Source: Tyto alba
Lineage: Eukaryota; Chordata; Aves; Strigiformes; Tytonidae
Assembly (NCBI RefSeq): GCF_018691265.1
Contig: NW_024881322.1
Coordinates: 7,192,001 to 7,256,000 of the forward strand
Length of the DNA: 64,000 bases
Direction: 5' to 3'
Positions 56,001 through 64,000 of the stretch are shown here, in pieces (the stretch's first letter is position 1; the number at the start of each line of letters is the position of its first letter). The notes beneath the pieces are model-generated. The model was not told where the DNA came from. It did not search any database and was given only the letters and a program-made list of their open reading frames with translations. A program made the position numbers and the translations under genes.

Positions 56001-59000
56001 GAAAAAAAAAAAAAGATACTAGGATAATGAAACTTGTAGTTTTCAACCACAAAGCATATACCAGCTCCTTTAAATCGAGCTCCTACTCAAATTTATTGGA
56101 GGACACGTGGCTAGTACCATTACATTGTCAGAGTCAGTAATACAGATCTCTAGCATCAGGAAGAGACAAGAAGACTCAGTATACTTTACAAACATTAGAA
56201 TAACAGCAAGCTTCTGTAAGCCTCACTATTTTTAAAGACTACCTGTTACTCAGAAGTCTGAATTTTGATAAATGTTATGTTATGCAGAAGTTCATATGGA
56301 TGTATTGCCAGGAGTTATAGGACTGTTAACTTCTTAAAACCTCCTATTCCCCATGACACTATCCACTTGTTTAGCAAGCATCAGCAACTTTGGGTTTAAA
56401 TGGAAGTTGTTTTTTTTCAAATATAGATTAAATTCCTTATATGAAGAGCAATGCAAGAGATTGTGCTAGACTGGGTTGGGACTAGGTTGTCCCAACCTTG
56501 CATATGAATTCTAAAAAACTGAGAAAGAGTTCTGCAAGCTTAGCACGCTTATGGGCTAATAGTTTCAAGTTACTACAGAAGACAATTCAAATTTCTTGGT
56601 TTTCAAAACAAATGAAGAAGGAATATTTTGATGATGAATAGGACTTAGGTATTAACTTCTGATTTTGGAGAAGTTAAGCACATGCCAAGGAAGTCAATCC
56701 TATCGCATATCTCAAATCTGAACAGTAATTCAAAGTAGCTTCAGTAAAACCTAAATTATGTCTTTTCTAAAGCTGTAAAGCTCCATTAGGAGACAGAGCA
56801 CAGTGAATTGTTTACTTCTACTCTGCCTTACAGAGGACAAGAACTATGAGATTAGCCTATCTAGGGTGCTGAATATCAGCCTGACATTTACCTGCCTGAT
56901 ATATGAAGACTACAGTACATTTGCACCTCTATCTAAGATAAACTTCTTTCATTGTCAGCTAAATCAGTTTGTTAGCCTACAAAACAGCTCATATTTGCAG
57001 CTTATATTAAATAAAAACATGTCCATCTTTCAAGGTTACTACCTTAATAGAATCTCTTCATTGACTCATATTATACTTGACTGATCTGATAAGAAGATCC
57101 CCTCCCCTTTGTAAAGCAAGTCAAAGTTTGCAAGTCTTCCAGAAATCTTTTGCTTGAGAGCAGCAGGTTACTAAACCCTGTATGAGAAAACCATTATCTA
57201 TTTAAAGGGAACATGTCCACTGACCAAGTTCTTCTATGTCTGTCTCATCTAGGACAGGCCAAGCAACCACATCTTTAATTTAATCATCAGTGCTGAATGA
57301 CACATTTTCTTACACCGAACAAGCTGATCTTAATCTTCTTGTGACAGTTAGAGCAGTTAAAAACACATATCTTCGACATACAAGTGACAAGAAGTACATG
57401 TACTTGAAAATAATTTTTCCTCCAAGTGCTCCAAAGTTATTATAACCATTACCAAGGTGTTAATGGAAGCATTCTTTGGGTCTAATTTTATAATAGGTCT
57501 TGTTTCAGGCAGCTGCCTGCCAATGATTTTGCCTGTGTCTGCTTTACAAAGAGTCAGTAGCCAAAACGTACAGGCAACACCAGTTCTACAACTAATAACA
57601 CCAGAGAACTACAGCACTTGTTCCTATGACCCAAGAACAGAAGAAATACAAGAACTTAATGTAACAGAAGCTTCCTAATGATCCTTAGTTTCCAAGTGGG
57701 GGATGTGAGAAATACATTCAATTACAGATTTTAAAATCCTTTGATTTTATCCTGGAAGTTGTTACTGTTTTCTAGAAAAGGAAGCAAAAGGAAGCAGGGG
57801 GGCACAGAGTGTGCAGGGAAGGGGAATCATTTAAGTAGTACAATACTGACAGTGGAAACTTCAAAGAAACTTTCATGGTATATAAGCTCTTTCACGCATG
57901 AGTGGCTGACCTACCTCCTTAAGCAATTTTTGGTCTAACCTACCCCACAGCTATAAGCATTCCTGCAACAGGGAAAGCTACTTCTACTGATTTTAGTCTT
58001 ATGAAGACATGATCCAACTGAGATAGGCACTAAACTGATCAAGAGGAAGCCTAAAAGAAGCCAGGTTACTTTTCTTCCTTAAAAGATGAAAGCTTACAAT
58101 CAGTTTATATCTGCCTACTAACTTAAAAAAAAAAAAAAAGCCAAAAGTCTTGGTCTAGCTGAAGAAAACATGGCAGCTACAATATGATGAATGATGGAGG
58201 GAGAAGTTATAGGGGACTTGTAAGAACCGATATGTAGATTGCCTATCCACAGATTAAAACAAGGATGGTACTTGTGGGAAGTAATGATCCTGGGTATTTG
58301 CATTCAGGTTCTAACTTTGACAATTCTACTTTTGGATTAACTAGTAAGATAACCTGGGAAGTTAAAAGGATTGTCATTTGCCTTGTAGGTCTCAACTGAG
58401 GAAACTAATTTTGTACCTTTGAAGTCTAAACAAGTTCAAGGATTTTTACCATCAGAAATCCATTGTATAACTTCTAATTACTCCTTATCCAAATGGGGAT
58501 AAAGTCCTCTTCTCCCAGATATTCCAAACAAAACTTAACTTTAAGAATTTTTATCTGGTAAACTGTAAGTAATTGTGGAAGCCCTTCATGTATTGGATGG
58601 TTCTGTAAGATTGGTAAGAAGTCCTGAAAGTCCAGTTTGTGTTGGGTGTTTTAAGTGATTTTAGAAGCCTGCTGTAGGAACGACAGAGGGGGTTTACAAG
58701 TTCTTCCACACAATGAGCAGTTGATACTTTATTTCAAAGTAGGAACAGATCACATACTTGAGTTTCACTCTGAAGACTTGCATTTTTAAAAAAAACTTTT
58801 AATTCTTGTACAAAGGTACCACACAGGATTACATACAACAGTTTTCCTTAAATACATTTCATATCCACAAAGCAAGTACTGAACAGCATTCCCATATTCT
58901 GTCTAAAGTAGCAGCATTTGCAGCCCTCAGTCACCTTACCCACTCTGAAGGAACAGCTGTATGCAGTGAATGGAGATTATTTTGAAGTTAGTTATATGCA

Positions 59001-62000
59001 AGGATTGAGAGGGCCTTGATTATTGTGAAATTAGTCAATCACCAGTAGTGACTTCTGGATTATGAAATTCAGTTTTTCAAATCCCTCCTCACACCAGCAG
59101 TTTAAGGACCTGGATAGACAAAGACTACTATGAAACTCATTGAAAACTGGCTCTCAAATACTGGTTTAGGGCTGTAAATTATCACATTAAAGCAATGGAC
59201 TACTTGGATATTTTTAGAGACGGTAAAGTTAACATTTACCTTATTATCTATATCAGGAATCAGAATATAAAATTTTACATTTTTCCTATGAATGTCAGGC
59301 TTCCTTCTGCTTTCAGCAGGCTGATATTTAGAATGCTGGGTAACAATATATTGTCATAGGCCATCTGAAGATACCCTAAGTAAATGGAAGTAACTTACAC
59401 AGTATGTAACATCAAAAGGAAAGATGTCAAAGCATACAGCCAACTCTAAAAGGAAAGAACCCATGGGTTTCCATAGCTCTAACACACTTCTATCTTCCTT
59501 TGGGTTAGATGACAAACACTCATGTGTAGCCTTCACTACCACCGCAGAAGAAATGCCATGGCAAAAGATAGAACAGCACTACTATATTTAAGTGTCATGC
59601 CAAGATGTAGCAACCTCAATTGTTTCAGTAGTTCTACTAAAAGCTAAGAGCTACCAATAATCTTAACCTGCATGCCACAGCACACGCCCACCCTGAAATT
59701 CAGTTTCTGATCCTAGACTGCAACAGAACAAACTCAGCTGTAAACTTTAACTTGTGACAAAACTGCTCTGGTCATTTCCTCAAGCAACATTTGCTTGACA
59801 TCATTCCCTCCAACCACTAAGCACGAATACTTCACTCCAGTGATAAACTCAGCATCCTATGTAATCCATCCAGCTCAAATTTATCCAGGCTAGAATACTT
59901 CAGACAATTCATTCTACTGATGCCTGCTTAAAGGTAGAAGATGCTTTGCAAACAGCAGTATGTTCTATTTTAGATTTAGCTAATCGGATCACAATAAATT
60001 TGTCTCTGAACCCAGAATATGCAACAGCCTTAAGCTGTTCTTTAAAGTCTCAATAAGACCACCTGAAAGTCTAAGATCTGCTTCTCCTATCAAACATTAG
60101 AAAATGTAAAACCTGAATAGTATCTGCTTTACTGACCTCAAAGGTTAACAGGTTGCAACTTCCAAGCTTTAAATATACTTAACACACACTGAAAGAGCCA
60201 ACAAACTAGCTCGGATAACCCACAGAATTAAAGTGGAAGAGGGGTATTTCATAGAACACACAAACCTGCCAATGCTCACTCTGAGTTACCTCTGCTTCAG
60301 CCACTGTTTTTCGCTGCTCCATTTCCACTTCATTATTTCTTTTTTCCTTCAGGCATCCCAGTTCACTATTACATCAATTGTTCTGGCTGTTCAGCCTTTA
60401 TCTTCTGCCTTAGAAATTATCTAAAAATTCCTTGCCATAACAAAGGTGTAAGAGCCTCCCTATACTAGCATTTATAAGGTTGTTGTTTTAAGAGTTCATC
60501 TGATGCTGCATCATAAAATAAAGTGTTACACCTGTCTATTTTCAGTCATCTCTGCAATCTAAGACCAATTAAGAGCACAGAGTAGAGTTTCTATTCACAT
60601 GCTCATTACCTAAAGCAAACAGTATGCAAGTATTTCTGTTCTTGCTAGACTTCTCTAAGTTGATTACAACTGCTTAATGGAACTGAAGTGCAGGCATCGG
60701 GTAGTCTGGCATAGACTTAAACATTGGGTTAGCTGGATTAAAAGAGGATTTATTCCTCAAAAAAATGTCTAGCAAAGGAAAGAGTGGGGTTATAAGGTCA
60801 GAAAACTCAAGGCTCACCTTTGAATACATGCAGCCTTAAGCACACATGGCAGAGGGGAGGGAAAGGGGCCACAAGAACTTTACAACATGGATGTAAGGCT
60901 CTGTTCTACCACACTTGCACTAGAACTGGAGCACTATGGAATGTTCTGATACTACAGGACAATCACCTGTTTTACACTCTCCTTCCTCCCAGAAGAAAGA
61001 ATCCCACTTCCTAGCCACCTTGCCAAATGATCAACTGTGACAACTCTAAGTTTCAAGTGTGGTTGAGACTATAATGTAAATGCAAGAAGATCCACATTCT
61101 GGTTTGCTCACCCTGAATTCAGAATGCCACCCAGAACATAAGTAATTTTAATCGATCACTTTAACCACTGACAAAGTTCAAGTAACAAAATGTATCAGAA
61201 ATGAGCTTTCACTGCCAGATGGGATGTATTTCAGCTGCAAGCATTGAGCATAGCTGAAACAGTGCTTCGAGCAACTAACACAGCATTTAGGCACTAACAG
61301 CTTGTGCAATTAGTCAGGGTCTTCACAGGTACTAAGGTTTAAGTACCCTTTAAAAAAATTAGAAGTATCAATAAAGCAACAGTTAACATTGCTCTGAGAG
61401 CCATGGCCAGCCAACAAGTACTCAAGATAACTAATCTATGAAATGATGTGAACCTGGAGGAAAATTCAGAACAAGCACATCAGGCAAGTTGCTGAAAAAA
61501 AGTCAAAGTTCACCTAGGCAGTGATCTGCATCATCATTCTAAGTGATGGGCTTTCAAACTTTAGAACCTGCCAGGAAGCCTCCACCAAAATGAAGCTGGC
61601 AATACCATACAAAGGTCCTCTAATACCTTTGATGCACAGTACTTCACCCTTTAAAACAGACATTTTAGAGAGACTTTAGTGGAAATTACATATCAGTAGG
61701 ACATCTAGAAGTCAAAAGGTACTTAGAAGTTACCTACCACTATAACTTCTTACAACTGTAAGTGGTACCCTACAGAATTTTGTTTGAAGCCAGAGCCACA
61801 TAGCTGGACATACCATGCAATGTAATGACAACACTGTTTCACAATCCCATACTCTTTGCTACCTAAAAGCATACTTATGTTGTAGTAGCTGAAATCTCAC
61901 AGCACTGGATCTTGTCACTTCAGAGACGTTAGCGTTTGGATCCACAGCACAATTATTTTACCCTTTACTTAGAGAAACATTCAGCAGTTGCAAGATGTCT

Positions 62001-64000
62001 ATTAACACAATCCCTTACACTCAAAATCATGGGCAAGTATACTAGCAACTTCTAACAAGATCTGCAAACAAAAAGTAATCTTTTCAAAAAGACCTACACT
62101 TTCTGCATTGGGTATTTGTTTGTCCTCTGTAGAAATCTCGGGTTGTTTCCAAGAGCTATAAGCAGCAGCTGTGCTCAAGCGGACAGAGAAATTACCAGGT
62201 TATGTTTGAGAGTAATGGTTTAAGAGAGCTTTTCACTGGCAAGTATACTGCAACACTAGCAAAAATCTATCATTTTATTAGTAGGCAAGATTGCCTCCAA
62301 GTACCTACACATATCCTTCTTCACTTGTCCAAGAGAGGAGATTATGGTAATCTTAACGTTTAAGGTACATGAGGAACTGCTTTAACCACTAATCAGGTGT
62401 TACACATCCAGCTTGAGAACAAAAGTAGTAATTGTCTCCACATAATGTACATATCAATCCTTTGACAGCAGTTTGCAGCTCCATATTAAAGGACTGGTGT
62501 GACAGTTCCAACTTTATGAACTTGCACTAAGTTCATAATGACATTATCAACTCAATTACTCTGTCTTAATTGTCTTGACCAACTAACCACCAACTAATGC
62601 AAGTAACCTCAAAACAGTTACTAAGTCACTTCTGTTCAGCAACGGATTTACTTTGAGATCTTTTGGTCACCAGTAAGCATCTCCAGGATTCACCCAGCTT
62701 TCATTATGTTTGAGTATCTTCATGGCTGGGCAAAACATTAAGAGCAGTTTTATTATCACAGTTTAGGAAGTTACCTAACTACGTGCTGCAAATAAGAGGT
62801 GGTATCTACATTATACATACTCCTGCCTTTCTGAGTTAGGGATGAGCTGGTGTTTCTACCTAAGGTTTAGTCCACCAGCATTACTCACCTAAAACTTGCA
62901 CTGATTTGCACCTTTTGGTCCATGCACCCCTACTTTCATTCTAGCAGAGATGGCAGTAGCCAGGGTCAAACATCATTCTTTAGGCTTACCAAGCTACATA
63001 CAACAAGCTGCCACCATGGCCATTCAGAGAGAACTTAAATGAAGTGTAGCATAATATTTATCTAACACTAATAAAGTTCAGCAACAAACCACTGCCTGCC
63101 CTCAAGCTTCCTGCCCATTTAGTTTTGAGTGTCGAAAAGATACTTAATAGTTCTGCAGGCATTTACAATGATCGCATACATCACTAACAAGAAGGTTTTT
63201 ATAGCCACTGTTACAGATGTAGCTTTCCCTCCTGCCTGTGTGGAACTTAGAACATTAATTTCCACTCTAATGCGGCAACAATTTAGCAAACAATCTCCCT
63301 TCCAAACTCAGAAGTATCTAATCATAATCTAGTTTCTTCTTAGACTGCAACCACACAGCCACCCCTGAACGTGGATGTTAAACATTAATCTCCATGGTTT
63401 AAGAAACCAGAGAACAAGAGTGGTTAGTCATAATTGCACTGACACTAATGAAATACTTATGAATCTGAAAGTGGCTGCCTTCGCTAGTCTGTCAGAGTAA
63501 CTACGTATTTACAATAAGACATACCAACACTCCAAAAAGTACTGTTTAAGCAACGAACATGCTAATGAAGTCTGACACTATATGATGTTTCTTCAACTCA
63601 CTTTTAATTAAGGGAAACTGACAAGCAACAACATTTATCAGCACCTTCAGGATGTTAAGATTTCTGGCCACTGGAGGGCACCTGAATTGTTGCCAGGACA
63701 ATACCGAACTACTTGCTACAGTTGCAGAGTTGGCAAACTTCTTCCACTCCAATTTATACAAGTCTATTTAGCACAGTAAGTCAGCCTAGAAATGCTAGTT
63801 CCAGCAAATACACTTACAGTGCATACTGCATTTGCCAACTCCAGTAAGATCCAGCTAGCTCATACTGCCTTTTTAAAAGCAGCGACCAAGAATACTAGAT
63901 TAACTCTTTCAACCTTTAAGGCAATTAATTTATTCCTTAAACAAGGCTCCAGAGCTGATTTAGTTATTAAGTAATAGAGTAAATTCTTTACTTCAATACT
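53098..64000 (-). other. CTNNB1: CTNNB1 intron 1 (partial, continues past the right edge)
   Basis: This is 10.9 kb of AT-rich sequence upstream of exon 2 on the minus strand. I see no open reading frame with good splice sites, no CpG-rich promoter and no recognisable mobile element. There are short homopolymer tracts near 53770, 55997 and 58125. The large first intron is typical of CTNNB1. Its promoter CpG island and non-coding exon 1 should lie beyond 64000. Confidence 0.8.

Overview
This window is nuclear DNA from a vertebrate, almost certainly a bird. It holds a complete beta-catenin coding sequence on the minus strand with short vertebrate-style GT-AG introns. It also carries two relics of CR1, the dominant avian/reptilian LINE family. 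One of these has the 3'-end form I associate with non-galliform birds. The species cannot be named from sequence alone. There are no bacterial-style operons, CRISPR arrays or rRNA genes, and no intact transposon.

Layout: (a) 1-39557 is long, mostly AT-rich non-coding DNA that I interpret as the terminal intron(s) of ULK4 on the plus strand. It contains a CR1 3' fragment (about 14.8 kb), an old CR1 reverse-transcriptase relic (about 21.8-22.5 kb), a well-formed candidate exon (21081-21154), two CpG-rich patches (about 27.4 and 36.9-37.3 kb), perfect inverted repeats and several poly-A/T tracts. (b) 39558-39646 and 42639-42723 are the last two coding exons of a plus-strand gene, best read as ULK4, with a 3' UTR and AATAAA signal near 43.03 kb. 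(c) About 43.05-44.64 kb is a short intergenic spacer. (d) About 44.64-53.10 kb is CTNNB1 on the minus strand: a 3' UTR exon, 14 coding exons with exactly 2346 nt of coding sequence (781 residues plus stop), and the 5' UTR part of exon 2. (e) 53098-64000 is CTNNB1 intron 1; the promoter and non-coding exon 1 should lie beyond the right edge.

The two genes are convergent (tail to tail), the same arrangement as in mammals, which supports the ULK4 call. CTNNB1 encodes the Wnt effector and adherens-junction protein beta-catenin. ULK4 encodes a pseudokinase whose C-terminal half is armadillo/HEAT-like; only its last 57 or so residues are visible here. They share synteny, not a pathway. I found no previously undescribed biological system. 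The observations most worth checking are the candidate exon at 21081-21154, the orphan CpG island at 36.9-37.3 kb, two beta-catenin residues that differ from the human protein as I remember it, and the conserved 3' UTR intron of CTNNB1.
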